A stretch of 64,000 nt of DNA from Curvibacter cyanobacteriorum (GCF_028649475.1 NZ_JAQSIP010000003.1:248001-312000), one strand, 5' to 3'; numbered from the stretch's first letter, positions 36,421-46,472 are shown. The notes: a model not told the origin generated them from the letters alone. Program-made: numbers and translations.

Positions 36421-36786
36421 ATGAGTGAGCTGATTCCGTTGTGCAACAGCAACGATCTGACGTCGTCTGGCCAGGCGGTACCGTTTGACGTGGTGTACGC
36501 CGGTCAGACCTGCCGCGCCTTTGCCATTCGCTATGAGGGGCAGGTGCACGCCTACCTGAACCGCTGCACCCATGTGGCCATGGAGATGGACTACCAGCCC
36601 AACCGCTTCTTTGACGACACGGGGCAGTGGTTGCTGTGCGCCACCCATGGCGCCGCTTACGCGCCCGACAGTGGCGCGTGTCGGGGTGGGCCCTGCCGCG
36701 GTGGCCTGATCCGCATTGAGTTGTCCGAGCGTGACGGCGTGGTCCACTGGCATACTGCCTACAACCTGCACCCAGTTGAATTTTGA
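36421..36786 (+). CDS. Small Rieske [2Fe-2S] protein
   Basis: A 121-residue protein consisting of one Rieske domain. Cluster ligands are C-x-H in LNRCTHVAMEM and C-x2-H in LLCATHGAAYAP. A short insertion, CRGGPCRGG, follows in place of the usual G-x-C-x-GPC stretch and retains the GPC motif. There is no signal peptide or oxygenase partner. It may serve as a cytoplasmic electron carrier or an iron-sulfur cluster sensor. AGGAGG lies close to the ATG, and the sppA start is one base past its stop. Confidence 0.92.
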   Translation: MSELIPLCNSNDLTSSGQAVPFDVVYAGQTCRAFAIRYEGQVHAYLNRCTHVAMEMDYQPNRFFDDTGQWLLCATHGAAYAPDSGACRGGPCRGGLIRIELSERDGVVHWHTAYNLHPVEF

Positions 36787-36787
36787 G

Positions 36788-37855
36788 ATGACGGATCCCA
36801 CCAAGCCAGAACCCACCGACGCCCCCGGCTCGTTCGCTGCGCCCGCCGATGCCTCCGCTCCGGTGCGTGAGCCCGCGGCGCCTGCCGCGAGCCCGGCACC
36901 GGCACCGGCCACCCCGGCGGCGGCCCTGCCGCCCGGTTGGGAGCGTGCGACGCTCGAGAAGCTGGCCTTTGCGTCCCTGCGCGAGCAGCAGGCGGCGCGC
37001 CGCTGGCGCAACTTCTTCCGCCTGGCCTGGTTGGCGGTCTTGCTGGTCGGTGGCTGGCTGGCCTTCAGCCGCACCGCGCCGGTGACCGACAAGAGCACGC
37101 CCCACACCGCCGTGGTGGAGATCAAGGGCGAGATCGCCGCGGGCGCCGACGCCGGGGCCGAATTCGTGGTGGCGGCCATGCGCAGTGCTTTCGAGGACGA
37201 GGGCGCTCAGGCGGTGGTCCTGCTGATCAACTCGCCGGGCGGCAGTCCGGTGCAGGCGGGCATCATCAACGACGAGATCCGCCGCCTCAAGGAAAAGCAC
37301 AACAAGCCGGTCTACGCGGTGGTCGAAGAGTCCTGCGCCTCGGCGGCCTACTACATCGCCGCGGGTGCGGACCAGATCTTCGTCGACAAGGCCAGCATCG
37401 TCGGCAGCATTGGCGTGCTGATGGACGGATTTGGCTTCACGGGTCTGATGGACAAGGTGGGCGTTGAGCGCCGCTTGCTCACGGCGGGCGAGAACAAGGG
37501 CTTCCTCGACCCCTTCAGCCCGCAGACCGAAAAGCAGCGTGTGTTTGCGCAGGCCATGCTGGATCAGATCCACAAGCAGTTCATTGCGGTGGTCAAGGCT
37601 GGCCGTGGCAGCCGCCTCAAGGAAACGCCCGAGACCTTCAGCGGCTTGTTCTGGACCGGCGAGCAGGCGGTGGAGATGGGCCTGGCCGACCAGCTGGGCA
37701 ACCTCGACTTTGTCGCCCGCGAGGTGGTCAAGGCCGAAGACCTGGTGGACTACACCCGCCGCGACAACGTGGCCGAACGCCTGGCCAAGCGCTTTGGTGC
37801 CGCCTTTGGCGAGGGCGCGGTGCGCGCCCTCAAGTCGGTGCCGGCACTGCGCTGA
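36788..37855 (+). CDS. sppA: Signal peptide peptidase SppA-type serine protease (S49)
   Basis: A 355-residue membrane-anchored protease. The N-terminus is a ~75-residue Pro/Ala-rich cytoplasmic segment, followed by one transmembrane helix (LAWLAVLLVGGWLAF). The S49 domain has INSPGGS, the catalytic Ser in EESCASAAYYIAAGAD and the catalytic Lys in AGENKGFLDPFSP. This is the short, single-domain form similar to Bacillus SppA. It digests signal peptides left in the membrane after secretion. Note that lepB, whose product releases such peptides, is elsewhere in this window. Confidence 0.94.
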   Translation: MTDPTKPEPTDAPGSFAAPADASAPVREPAAPAASPAPAPATPAAALPPGWERATLEKLAFASLREQQAARRWRNFFRLAWLAVLLVGGWLAFSRTAPVTDKSTPHTAVVEIKGEIAAGADAGAEFVVAAMRSAFEDEGAQAVVLLINSPGGSPVQAGIINDEIRRLKEKHNKPVYAVVEESCASAAYYIAAGADQIFVDKASIVGSIGVLMDGFGFTGLMDKVGVERRLLTAGENKGFLDPFSPQTEKQRVFAQAMLDQIHKQFIAVVKAGRGSRLKETPETFSGLFWTGEQAVEMGLADQLGNLDFVAREVVKAEDLVDYTRRDNVAERLAKRFGAAFGEGAVRALKSVPALR

Positions 37856-37882
37856 GCGCAGTGCCTCGGCCCCTCCGGGGCC

Positions 37883-38698
37883 TCAGCGCCCGATGCTGAA
37901 CACCGCCGGGGTGTCCGCCGGGGGGAAGGCGCTCTTGTCCTTGCCCGCGGCTTTGCCCTGATGGGCTTGCTGGCGCCAGTTTTTCACCAGATCGCTGCGG
38001 TTGCGGCCTGAGGCCAGCGTCAGCCCCAGGCTGATCGCCAGCCGCGTGTTGGGCTGCAGGGTCTGCACCAGGGCCTGCCACAGCGCGGGGTTGCGGTAGG
38101 GGGTCTCGATGAAGATCTGGGTTTGTCCGGTGCGCAAGGCAAAAGACTCCAGTTCCTTGAGGCGCTGGCTGCGCTCGCCGGCATCCTGCGGCAGGTAGCC
38201 GACAAAGGCGAAGTTCTGGCCATTCAAGCCGCTGGCCGCCAGGGCCAGCAGCAGCGACACCGGGCCCGTCAGGGGGATGACTTCCAGCCCCAGGTCGTGG
38301 GCGGCGCGCACCACCGACGAACCCGGGTCGGCCACCGCGGGCATGCCGGCTTCGCTGATCAGCCCCATGTCATGGCCGGCCAGGGCCGGGGCCAGCAGGG
38401 GGCGGGCGTCAAACTGACCGGCTTCGTGGTCGCCTTTCTTGTGCACATGGCGCGGCAGTTCCTGCAGCGATTGCTCTTGCAGCGGGGCCACCAGGGGGTG
38501 GTGCTCGCCGATGCGCTTGAGGTAGGCGCGGGCGCTTTTGGCGTTCTCGCACACCCAGTGGCGCAGGCCGGCCGCCGTTTGCAGGGTGTGGGTCGGGATC
38601 ACATCGGTCACTGGGGCCTGCTCGGGGCAGCCAAAGTCCAGTGGGGCAGGGACCAGGTACAGGCGGCCCTTGGGGGCCTGGGCTTGAGGGGTGTTCAT
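37883..38698 (-). CDS. Tetrapyrrole-methylase-fold SAM-dependent methyltransferase (RsmI-related)
   Basis: 271 residues with the COG0313 fold: GRLYLVPAPLDFG, ISEAGMPAVADPGSSVVRAAHDLG (SAM-binding loop), IPLTGPVSLLLALAASGLNG and FIETPYRNP. The first ~80 residues differ from canonical RsmI, which begins with a GTIGNLGD-type motif, so this is probably a paralogue rather than the 16S rRNA C1402 enzyme itself. Substrate is unknown. Its ATG shares one base with the stop of the maf gene, so the two are translated together. Confidence 0.85.
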   Translation of the reverse strand: MNTPQAQAPKGRLYLVPAPLDFGCPEQAPVTDVIPTHTLQTAAGLRHWVCENAKSARAYLKRIGEHHPLVAPLQEQSLQELPRHVHKKGDHEAGQFDARPLLAPALAGHDMGLISEAGMPAVADPGSSVVRAAHDLGLEVIPLTGPVSLLLALAASGLNGQNFAFVGYLPQDAGERSQRLKELESFALRTGQTQIFIETPYRNPALWQALVQTLQPNTRLAISLGLTLASGRNRSDLVKNWRQQAHQGKAAGKDKSAFPPADTPAVFSIGR

Positions 38699-39318
38699 CA
38701 GAGCAATCGGAGGCCGGCGGCCTGCAGCAGGCTGCAGGTGCGGATCAGGGGAAGTCCCACCAGGGCGGTGGGGTCGTCGTTTTCGATGGCGCTCAGCAGG
38801 GCGATGCCCAGGCCTTCGCTTTTTGCGCTGCCGGCGCAGTCGTAAGGTTGCTCGGTGCGCAGGTAGTGTTCGATCTCGGCGTCGCTGAGGTCGCGGAACT
38901 TCACTTTCACCTGGGCCAGTTCGGTTTGGGCAAAGCCGCTGTCCTGGCACACCACGGCCACCGCGGTCTGGAACACCACCGTCTGGCCTCGCATGCGGCG
39001 CAACTGGGTCACGGCGCGTTCGTGGTTGCCGGGCTTGCCCAGCGGTTCACCCGCCAGGTCGGCCACCTGGTCGGAGCCAATCACCACGGCCTGCGGAAAC
39101 TGGCGCGCCACGGCCTGGGCCTTGGCCAGGGCCAGGCGCTGGGCCAGGTCGATGGGCGCTTCGCCAGGCAGCGGCGTTTCATCGACGTCCGGGGACGCCA
39201 CTTCAAAGGGCAGGTTCAGGCGTTGCAGCAGTTCGCGGCGGTAGCGCGAGGTGGAGCCCAGCACCAGGGGGCGCTGGGCGGGCGTCGAGGGGGAGGGCGT
39301 GGGCGCACTTGGGTTCAT
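38698..39318 (-). CDS. Maf-family nucleotide pyrophosphatase
   Basis: 206 residues. The family signature LVLGSTSRYRRELLQRLNLPFE is followed by SPDVDETPLPGE, SDQVADLAGEPLGKP (catalytic Asp) and CAGSAKSEGLG. Maf/YceF proteins hydrolyse non-canonical or modified nucleoside triphosphates such as m7GTP and are near yceD-rpmF-plsX in many proteobacteria, as here. The YceF subgroup is the likely one by location. The ATG at 39318 is 26 bases from the divergent yceD start. Confidence 0.93.
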   Translation of the reverse strand: MNPSAPTPSPSTPAQRPLVLGSTSRYRRELLQRLNLPFEVASPDVDETPLPGEAPIDLAQRLALAKAQAVARQFPQAVVIGSDQVADLAGEPLGKPGNHERAVTQLRRMRGQTVVFQTAVAVVCQDSGFAQTELAQVKVKFRDLSDAEIEHYLRTEQPYDCAGSAKSEGLGIALLSAIENDDPTALVGLPLIRTCSLLQAAGLRLL

Positions 39319-39344
39319 GCGGGCGATTCTCTTACACTGCGCGC

Positions 39345-39896
39345 ATGAAGAAAGAGTATTCCCTGGAACGCTTGGACCTGAAGGCTTTGGCCCAGGCCGG
39401 CGATGAGCTGTCTGGTCAGGCCCCGGTCGGCCAGTTTCAGCGCCTGGTTGAAGAGTCCGCACCGGGCACCCCGCTGACGCACGAGGTGCGTTGGAGCGCC
39501 CAGGGCGAGACCCGCCCCGTGACCGGCGGCGCCGATCAAATCTGGTTGCACCTGCAGGCCGAAGCCACCTTGAGCCAGGTGTGCCAACGCTGCCTGGGGC
39601 CGGTGGACACCGGGCTGTGGGTGGACCGTTCGTTCCGCTTCGTCAAGGACGAGGCCATGGCCGAAGCCGAGGACGATGAGTCCGAAGAAGATGTGCTGGC
39701 CCTGAGCAAAGAGTTCAACCTGCTCGAGCTGATCGAGGACGAGTTGCTGATGGAGCTGCCCGTGGTGCCGCGCCATGACATCTGCCCCGAAGAGGTGCCG
39801 ATGGTGGTGGAGGACGAAGACTACAAGGCCGCCGAGGCCGAAAAACCCAATCCCTTTGCCGCCTTGGCCAAGCTCAAAAAAGGGGGGCTGGGCTAA
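39345..39896 (+). CDS. yceD: YceD (DUF177) family protein
   Basis: A 183-residue protein with the conserved Cys pair CQRCLGPV in the middle, an acidic segment (EAEDDESEEDV), the ELIEDELLMELPVVPRHD motif and a terminal NPFAALAKLKKGG. YceD is the usual partner of rpmF and takes part in 23S rRNA accumulation. It lies 177 bases before rpmF. Confidence 0.95.
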   Translation: MKKEYSLERLDLKALAQAGDELSGQAPVGQFQRLVEESAPGTPLTHEVRWSAQGETRPVTGGADQIWLHLQAEATLSQVCQRCLGPVDTGLWVDRSFRFVKDEAMAEAEDDESEEDVLALSKEFNLLELIEDELLMELPVVPRHDICPEEVPMVVEDEDYKAAEAEKPNPFAALAKLKKGGLG

Positions 39897-39911
39897 AGCC
39901 CGGTCTTGGGA

Positions 39912-39917
39912 TATAAT
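39912..39917 (+). promoter_or_regulatory. Strong -10 element upstream of rpmF
   Basis: Perfect TATAAT 16 bases after the yceD stop, with only a weak -35. It would give rpmF a leader of ~150 bases that contains a small hairpin (GGGA-TGCAGAG-TCCC). Confidence 0.5.
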
Positions 39918-40073
39918 CTAAGGCTTCGCGCGAATTCCTAGGCGTCTTTTTGATCTGGTTGCCGCGCTGATTGAGTTGAATTTCATCGATTTCGCACTCA
40001 CTGAGTTGCTTGTGCTGGGATGCAGAGTCCCTGTGCAGGTTCATGTAACAACCCTTAAGTCCAGGAGCCTGAC

Positions 40074-40256
40074 ATGGCTGTCCAGCAAAACAAAAAGTCC
40101 CCTTCCAAGCGCGGTATGCACCGCTCGCACAATGCCCTGAACGTGCCGGGCATCGCTGTGGAAGCCACCACCGGTGAAATCCACCTGCGTCACCACATCA
40201 GCCCGAACGGCTTCTACCGTGGTCGTCAGGTGCTGAAGAACAAGTCCGAAGCCTGA
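40074..40256 (+). CDS. rpmF: 50S ribosomal protein L32
   Basis: A 60-residue basic protein, [20 protein letters not shown] at the start and [15 protein letters not shown] near the end. This is the cysteine-free form of L32, which lacks the zinc-binding CxxC pairs. CAGGAG lies 5-10 bases upstream of the ATG. An efficient intrinsic terminator follows before plsX. Confidence 0.98.
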   Translation: MAVQQNKKSPSKRGMHRSHNALNVPGIAVEATTGEIHLRHHISPNGFYRGRQVLKNKSEA

Positions 40257-40274
40257 TCTGCTTCCGGAGCCATC

Positions 40275-40315
40275 AAAGCCCGATGCTACCTTTCAGTAGC
40301 GCGGGCTTTTCTTTT
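40275..40315 (+). terminator. Intrinsic terminator/attenuator between rpmF and plsX
   Basis: An outer stem AAAGCCCG/CGGGCTTT encloses an inner stem GCTAC/GTAGC with loop CTTTCA, followed by TTTTCTTTT. It begins 18 bases after rpmF. Incomplete termination here would set the ratio of ribosomal protein to lipid-synthesis mRNA. Confidence 0.88.
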
Positions 40316-40362
40316 GTTGGCGCCCCATTTTGAGACCGTGCAAGCGGTTGATTGAGCTCTGA

Positions 40363-41418
40363 ATGATCACACTGGCTGTTGATTGCATGGGGGGCGACCA
40401 CGGTCCCCGTGTCACGCTGGCTGCTTGCCGGCATTTTCTGGATCAGCACGCGGACGCCCGCCTGCTGTTGGTGGGCAAGCCCGAAGCCATGGGTGGCTGG
40501 ACCCACGAGCGCGCGGAAATCCTGCCGGCCACCGAGGTGGTGGGCATGGATGACACCGTCGAGGTGGCGCTGCGCAAGAAAAAAGACTCCTCGATGCGAG
40601 TAGCCATTCAGCAGGTCAAGGATGGCCGCGCCGAGGCAGCGGTCTCGGCGGGCAACACCGGTGCCCTGATGGCGATTGCGCGCTACCTGCTCAAAACCCT
40701 GGACGGCATCGATCGCCCGGCCATCGCGGCGCTGATGCCAAACGGCAAGGGGCAGGCCACCACCGTGCTGGACCTGGGGGCCAATGTCGACTGCACGGCC
40801 GAACATTTGCTGCAGTTCGCGGTCATGGGTTCGGCCCTGGTGTCGGTGCTCAAGAACAACGACACCCCGTCGGTTGGTTTGCTCAACATCGGCGAAGAAG
40901 TCATCAAGGGCAACGACGTCATCAAGCGGGCGGGCGAGCTGCTGCGTTCGGCCGGGCAGTCGGGTGACCTCAACTTTTATGGCAACGTCGAAGGCAATGA
41001 CATCTTCAAGGGCACGACCGAGATCGTGGTCTGTGATGGCTTTGTCGGCAATGTGGCCCTGAAGGCCACCGAAGGGTTGGCCTTCATGATCGTGGGTTTC
41101 CTGCGGGAAGAGTTCTCGCGGAGCATCTTCACGAAAATCGCCGCTATTTGCGCATATCCGGTTTTATCGTCCCTCAAAAAGCGAATGGACTACCGTCGCT
41201 ACAACGGCGCAGCCTTGCTGGGCCTGCGCGGACTGGTGTTCAAGAGCCACGGTTCGGCCGACGAGTTCGCTTTCGAGCAGGCTTTGAACCGGGCGTATGA
41301 TGCGGCTCGGAACAACCTGCTCGACCGTGTGAAGGTCCGCATTGCCCGCGCTGCCCCGCTGTTGGTGCCTGCGTCGGGTGAACCGGACGCCAGCACGGCG
41401 GGCACCCCAGCACCATGA
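40363..41418 (+). CDS. plsX: Phosphate acyltransferase PlsX
   Basis: 351 residues; starts [20 protein letters not shown], with [39 protein letters not shown] and [20 protein letters not shown], all PlsX hallmarks. It converts acyl-ACP and phosphate to acyl-phosphate for phospholipid synthesis at the membrane face. It overlaps fabH by 4 bases. Confidence 0.97.
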   Translation: MITLAVDCMGGDHGPRVTLAACRHFLDQHADARLLLVGKPEAMGGWTHERAEILPATEVVGMDDTVEVALRKKKDSSMRVAIQQVKDGRAEAAVSAGNTGALMAIARYLLKTLDGIDRPAIAALMPNGKGQATTVLDLGANVDCTAEHLLQFAVMGSALVSVLKNNDTPSVGLLNIGEEVIKGNDVIKRAGELLRSAGQSGDLNFYGNVEGNDIFKGTTEIVVCDGFVGNVALKATEGLAFMIVGFLREEFSRSIFTKIAAICAYPVLSSLKKRMDYRRYNGAALLGLRGLVFKSHGSADEFAFEQALNRAYDAARNNLLDRVKVRIARAAPLLVPASGEPDASTAGTPAP

Positions 41419-42392
41419 GACGTTATTCGCGCATTGCCGGCACCGGCAGTTACCTGCCTCCGCGCAGACTCACCAACGCTGACCTGGCCGCTGAGTTGGC
41501 CACGCAGGGCGTTGAAACCTCAGACGAGTGGATTGTGGAGCGCACGGGCATCCGGGCGCGTCACTTCGCTGCGCCCGAGGTGGGCAGCAGCGACCTGGCC
41601 TTGCAGGCCGCACAGCGGGCCCTTGAGGCCGCAGGTCTTGAGGCCTCGCAAATCGACCTGATCATCGTCGCCACCTCGACGCCGGACATGGTTTTTCCGT
41701 CAACGGCTTGCATCTTGCAACATAAGCTTGGCAACGCGGGGGCTGCGGCCTTTGATGTGCAGGCGGTTTGCAGCGGTTTTGTGTACGCGCTGACGGTGGC
41801 CGACGCCATGATCCAGAGCGGTGCGGCGACGCGCGCCCTGGTGGTGGGGGCCGAGGTTTTCTCGCGCCTGCTCGATTTCAAGGACCGCACCACCTGCGTC
41901 TTGTTCGGTGACGGCGCGGGCGCGGTGGTGCTCGAAGCCTCGGACCAGCCGGGCATCCTGGCCACCGACCTGCACGCCGACGGCAAGCATGTGGGCATCT
42001 TGTGCGTGCCGGGCCATGTCTCGGGCGGCAACGTCCTCGGTGACCCGCTGCTCAAGATGGACGGCCAGGCCGTGTTCAAACTGGCGGTGGGCGTGCTCGA
42101 AGAAGCCGCCCGTGCCACCTTGGCCAAGGCTGGCAAGACCGATGCGGACATCGATTGGCTGATTCCGCATCAGGCCAACATCCGCATCATGCAGAGCACG
42201 GCGCGCAAGCTCAAGCTGTCCATGGACAAGGTCGTCGTCACCGTCGACCAGCATGGCAACACCTCGGCCGCCTCGATCCCGCTGGCCTTGGATTCGGCCG
42301 TGCGTTCGGGTCGCATCCACCGGGGCCAGACCCTGATGCTCGAAGGCGTCGGCGGCGGTTTCACCTGGGGTGCGGTGCTGGTGCAGTACTGA
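41415..42392 (+). CDS. fabH: 3-oxoacyl-ACP synthase III
   Basis: A 325-residue KASIII. The catalytic Cys is in [14 protein letters not shown]; His is in IPHQANIRI; Asn is in [15 protein letters not shown], completing the Cys-His-Asn triad. It condenses acetyl-CoA with malonyl-ACP to start fatty acid synthesis. The terminal [13 protein letters not shown] is typical. Followed by a 149-base gap before fabD. Confidence 0.97.
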   Translation: MRRYSRIAGTGSYLPPRRLTNADLAAELATQGVETSDEWIVERTGIRARHFAAPEVGSSDLALQAAQRALEAAGLEASQIDLIIVATSTPDMVFPSTACILQHKLGNAGAAAFDVQAVCSGFVYALTVADAMIQSGAATRALVVGAEVFSRLLDFKDRTTCVLFGDGAGAVVLEASDQPGILATDLHADGKHVGILCVPGHVSGGNVLGDPLLKMDGQAVFKLAVGVLEEAARATLAKAGKTDADIDWLIPHQANIRIMQSTARKLKLSMDKVVVTVDQHGNTSAASIPLALDSAVRSGRIHRGQTLMLEGVGGGFTWGAVLVQY

Positions 42393-42541
42393 CGACTGAG
42401 GGCGCGGGCCCGGCACGGGGCCGCGCTTTGGTGGGCGACGCTGGCAGCGACTGCCTCACCTGGCTGCGATCGAGCGGCAGGTGCCGGCAGGGCAAGGCTG
42501 AGTGGCGCGCCTGGTTTCCTGATTGAACCCTCCCAACAACC

Positions 42542-43492
42542 ATGACTTCATTTGCATTTGTATTCCCGGGTCAAGGCTCCCAGTCTGTGGGCATGCTGGA
42601 TGCCTGGGGTGACCACCCCGCTGTTCTGCAAACCTTGCAAGAGGCTTCCGATGCCTTGGGTGAGGATGTCGCGGCCCTGATCCATGCCGGTCCCAAGGAG
42701 GCCCTGGCCCTCACCACCAACACCCAGCCCGTGATGCTGGTGGCGGCCGTGGCCGCCTACCGTGCCTGGATCGCCGAGACGGGGCTGCAACCGGCCGTCG
42801 TGGCGGGGCATTCCTTGGGCGAGTATTCGGCCCTGGTGGCCTCGGGGGTGCTGACCCTGGCCCAGGCTGCACCGCTGGTGCGCTTCCGCGCCGCGGCCAT
42901 GCAAGAGGCGGTGCCGGTGGGGGTGGGTGCGATGGCGGCCATCCTGGGCATGGATTCGGCCAAGGTGCGTGCTGGCTGCCTGGAGGTCACCGAGTCCTTC
43001 GGCGCGGGCTCGGGCGAAGTGGCCGAGGCGGTCAACTTCAACGACCCGATGCAGACTGTGATCGCCGGTACCAAGGCGGGTGTCGAGAAGGCCTGTGAAC
43101 ACCTCAAGGCCCAGGGCGCCAAACGCGCACTGCCGCTGCCGGTGTCGGCGCCGTTTCACTCCAGCTTGATGAAGCCGGCGGCCGACAAGCTGCGTGAGAA
43201 ACTCGCGGGCCTGAGCCTGGCCGCGCCCCAGATCCCGGTGGTGAACAATGTGGACGTGCTGGTGGAGACCGATCTCGACCGCATTCGCGACGCGCTGTAC
43301 CGTCAAGCCTTCCAGCCGGTGCGCTGGGTCGAGTGCGTTCAGGCCATCAAGGCCCGGGGTGTCAACACCCTGGTTGAATGTGGTCCGGGCAAGGTGTTGG
43401 CGGGCATGACCAAGCGCATTGACGCTGAACTGGTGGGGGCTGTGGTGCTGGACCCGGCCACCCTGGCAGAAACCAAAGGATTGTTGGCATGA
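42542..43492 (+). CDS. fabD: Malonyl-CoA:ACP transacylase
   Basis: 316 residues. FVFPGQGSQSVGML opens the chain. The active-site Ser is in AGHSLGEYSALVASG and the second catalytic residue is His in VSAPFHSSLMKPA. It loads malonyl groups on ACP. The stop overlaps the ATG of fabG (ATGA), coupling the two. Confidence 0.97.
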   Translation: MTSFAFVFPGQGSQSVGMLDAWGDHPAVLQTLQEASDALGEDVAALIHAGPKEALALTTNTQPVMLVAAVAAYRAWIAETGLQPAVVAGHSLGEYSALVASGVLTLAQAAPLVRFRAAAMQEAVPVGVGAMAAILGMDSAKVRAGCLEVTESFGAGSGEVAEAVNFNDPMQTVIAGTKAGVEKACEHLKAQGAKRALPLPVSAPFHSSLMKPAADKLREKLAGLSLAAPQIPVVNNVDVLVETDLDRIRDALYRQAFQPVRWVECVQAIKARGVNTLVECGPGKVLAGMTKRIDAELVGAVVLDPATLAETKGLLA

Positions 43493-44232
43493 GTGAAATT
43501 CAATTTGCGGGCCAGGTGGCCCTGGTGACGGGCGCCTCGCGCGGCATTGGTGCCGCCATCGCGCTCGAGCTGGCCCAGCGTGGCCTCAAGGTGATCGGCA
43601 CCGCCACCACCGACGACGGTGCCGCACGCATTGGCGAGACGCTGGCTGCCCTGGGTGGCCAAGGCGCGCGCCTTGACGTCAACGACGGCGAGGCCGTGGA
43701 GGCCCTGATCGATCGCATCGTCAAGGAGCACGGCGGTCTGCAGGTGCTGGTGAACAACGCCGGCATCACCCGCGACATGCTGGCCATGCGCCTCAAAGAC
43801 GCCGATTGGGATGCGGTGCTGGACACCAACCTGAAGTCGGTGTTCCGCATGAGCCGCGGTGTGATGCGCCAGATGATGAAGCAGCGCTATGGCCGCATCA
43901 TCAGCATCACCAGCGTGGTGGGCGCCTCGGGCAACCCGGGCCAGGCCAACTACGCCGCCGCCAAGGCGGGCGTGGCGGGCATGACCCGTGCGCTGGCCCG
44001 CGAGCTGGGCAGCCGAGGCATCACGGTGAACTGTGTGGCGCCCGGTTTCATCGACACCGACATGACTGCTTCGCTGCCTGAAGAGCAGCAAAAAGCACTG
44101 TTGTCCCAGATCCCTTTGGGCCACCTGGGTCGCCCTGCCGACATCGCTCACGCTGTCGCTTACCTGGCCTCGCCGCAGGCCGCGTACGTGACCGGCCAGG
44201 AGTTGCATGTCAATGGCGGCATGTACATGTAA
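43489..44232 (+). CDS. fabG: 3-oxoacyl-ACP reductase
   Basis: A 247-residue short-chain dehydrogenase. The NADPH site is TGASRGIGAAIALELA; NNAGITRD follows; the catalytic Ser is in ITSVVGASGNPGQ and Tyr-x3-Lys in NYAAAKAGV. C-terminal QELHVNGGMYM is the classic FabG ending. It reduces beta-ketoacyl-ACP in fatty acid elongation. Confidence 0.97.
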   Translation: MSEIQFAGQVALVTGASRGIGAAIALELAQRGLKVIGTATTDDGAARIGETLAALGGQGARLDVNDGEAVEALIDRIVKEHGGLQVLVNNAGITRDMLAMRLKDADWDAVLDTNLKSVFRMSRGVMRQMMKQRYGRIISITSVVGASGNPGQANYAAAKAGVAGMTRALARELGSRGITVNCVAPGFIDTDMTASLPEEQQKALLSQIPLGHLGRPADIAHAVAYLASPQAAYVTGQELHVNGGMYM

Positions 44233-44577
<345 letters not shown>

Positions 44578-44693
44578 AGTCCTGTCGGACTGGTCTGACA
44601 TCCTTTCATGTGCGGGCGGGACGGGTCTTCGGGTCTGTCTTGGCCTGTCACCGACCGCCGGCGCATGACGTCCGGCCAAACTGAGATTTTCAT

Positions 44694-45941
44694 ATGTCCC
44701 GTCGTCGCGTCGTCGTCACTGGCCTGGGCTGTGTCAGCCCGGTAGGCAATACGGTTGCCGAGTCCTGGAACAACCTGCTGGCTGGTCAGTCTGGCATTGA
44801 TCTCATCACCGCTTTCGATGCCAGCGCCTACGCTTGCAAGTTCGCGGGTGAGGTCAAAGGCTTTGATGTCACCCAGTACATGCCCGAAAAAGAAGCGCGC
44901 CACATGGACCGCTTCATCCACTTGGGCATGGCAGCCGCCATTCAGGCGGTGGCGGATTCCGGCTTGCCCACGGGCGACGCCCTGAGCGATGAGCAGGCGG
45001 TTCGCATCGGTTGCAACATCGGTGCGGGCATCGGCGGCCTGCCGATGATCGAGCAAACCCACGCTGAACTGACGAACCGCGGCCCGCGCCGCATTTCGCC
45101 GTTCTTCGTGCCGGCCTCGATCATCAACATGATTTCCGGCCATGTGTCCATCAAGTATGGATTCAAGGGCCCCAACATCGCCGTGGTCACGGCCTGCACC
45201 ACGGGCTTGCACGCCATTGGTTTGTCGGCCCGCATGATCGAGTACGGCGATTGCGACGTGATGGTGGCCGGTGGCGCCGAGTCCACGGTGTCCCCGCTGG
45301 GCATCGGTGGTTTCGCCGCCGCCCGTGCACTGTCCACCCGCAACGACGACCCCAAGACCGCATCCCGCCCCTGGGACAAGGACCGCGACGGCTTTGTGCT
45401 CGGCGAAGGCTCCGGGGTGCTGGTGCTCGAAGAGTACGAGCACGCCAAGGCCCGCGGTGCCCGCATTTATGCCGAGCTGAGCGGCTTTGGTCTGTCGGCC
45501 GACGCCTACCACATGACCGCCCCCAACGTGGACGGCCCGCGCCGCTCCATGGAGATGGCGTTGCGCAATGCGGGCGTCAATCCCGATCAGGTCAACTACC
45601 TCAATGCCCACGGCACCTCGACCCCGCTGGGCGATGCCAACGAATCGAACGCCATCAAGGCGGCCCTGGGCGATCACGCCTACAAGACGGTGGTCAACTC
45701 GACCAAGTCCATGACCGGGCACTTGCTCGGTGGCGCCGGTGGCATCGAAAGCGTGTTCACCGCGCTGGCGGTTTACCACCAGAAGAGCCCGCCGACCATC
45801 AACATCTTCAACCAGGACCCCGAATGCGACCTGGATTACTGCGCCAATGAGGCTCGGGATCTGAAGATTGACGTGGCCGTCAAGAACAATTTCGGCTTCG
45901 GCGGCACCAACGGGACCCTGGTTTTCAAGCGACTGGCTTGA
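44694..45941 (+). CDS. fabF: 3-oxoacyl-ACP synthase II
   Basis: A 415-residue [24 protein letters not shown] opens the protein. The nucleophilic Cys is in [12 protein letters not shown]; the two His are in [12 protein letters not shown] and [28 protein letters not shown] closes the fold. It elongates unsaturated and saturated acyl-ACP and helps control temperature-dependent lipid composition. Confidence 0.97.
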   Translation: MSRRRVVVTGLGCVSPVGNTVAESWNNLLAGQSGIDLITAFDASAYACKFAGEVKGFDVTQYMPEKEARHMDRFIHLGMAAAIQAVADSGLPTGDALSDEQAVRIGCNIGAGIGGLPMIEQTHAELTNRGPRRISPFFVPASIINMISGHVSIKYGFKGPNIAVVTACTTGLHAIGLSARMIEYGDCDVMVAGGAESTVSPLGIGGFAAARALSTRNDDPKTASRPWDKDRDGFVLGEGSGVLVLEEYEHAKARGARIYAELSGFGLSADAYHMTAPNVDGPRRSMEMALRNAGVNPDQVNYLNAHGTSTPLGDANESNAIKAALGDHAYKTVVNSTKSMTGHLLGGAGGIESVFTALAVYHQKSPPTINIFNQDPECDLDYCANEARDLKIDVAVKNNFGFGGTNGTLVFKRLA

Positions 45942-45953
45942 TGCCCCACCCTT

Positions 45954-45980
45954 GGGTGTCCGATTGAACTCCGGGCACCC
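45954..45980 (+). terminator. Hairpin downstream of fabF
   Basis: GGGTGTCCG pairs with CGGGCACCC (one G-U pair) around a 9-base loop, 13 bases after the fabF stop. No T tract follows. Confidence 0.35.
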
Positions 45981-46001
45981 GTACACCACGGCAGGCAGCG
46001 C

Positions 46002-46472
46002 ATGTTGAGGCATGGCGCCCCTGCCGTTTCTTTTGCTGTAGAGCCGTCCCGTCTGCTGCGCCAGGTGGGGTGGGCTTGGTGCGGCTTTGCCTTGGGGGTG
46101 CAGGGGCTGTGGTTCGCGCAGTCCGGGGTGCATTGGCTGGGGCCTTTGGCCGGCGCGTTGCTGACCTTGGTGTTGGGCGCCTGGGCAGGGTGTGAGCTGC
46201 GGCGGGCCCCGACCGGGCTGCTGGCCTGGGACGGTGAAGCCTGGTCTTTCACGCCCTTGTCGGGTCAGCCACTGCATGGCGAACTGCCTTTGCGCGTGCT
46301 GCTCGACGCCCAGTTTTGTTTGCTGCTGGCCTGGCCGGCCTCGGCCGCCCGGGGCCCGCAACGCTGGTTCTTTCTGGAGCGCGCGCAAGCGCCATCACGC
46401 TGGCATGCGCTTCGCTGTGCGGTATATTCGCGCGCTGCCACCCGACCGCCGACGCGGTCGCCTCGTTCCTGA
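46002..46472 (+). CDS. Hypothetical protein between fabF and rpoE
   Basis: A 156-residue basic protein of unknown function. One or two hydrophobic segments lie at residues ~22-62 (WCGFALGVQGLWFAQ, LGPLAGALLTLVLGAWAG), followed by a Trp-rich region (LLAWDGEAWSFTPL) and an Arg-rich tail. It may be a small inner-membrane protein. Its 3' end carries the likely rpoE promoter, and its stop lies 24 bases before the rpoE start. Proteins with this place and character occur between fabF and rpoE in Burkholderiales, which supports it being real. Confidence 0.65.
   Translation: MLRHGAPAVSFAVEPSRLLRQVGWAWCGFALGVQGLWFAQSGVHWLGPLAGALLTLVLGAWAGCELRRAPTGLLAWDGEAWSFTPLSGQPLHGELPLRVLLDAQFCLLLAWPASAARGPQRWFFLERAQAPSRWHALRCAVYSRAATRPPTRSPRS
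46400..46428 (+). promoter_or_regulatory. Candidate promoter for the rpoE operon
   Basis: CTGGCA (46400-46405), a 17-base spacer, then TATATT (46423-46428), inside the 3' end of the hypothetical gene and 68 bases before the rpoE ATG. No sigma-E consensus (GGAAC ... TCTGA) was found in the same stretch. Confidence 0.5.
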
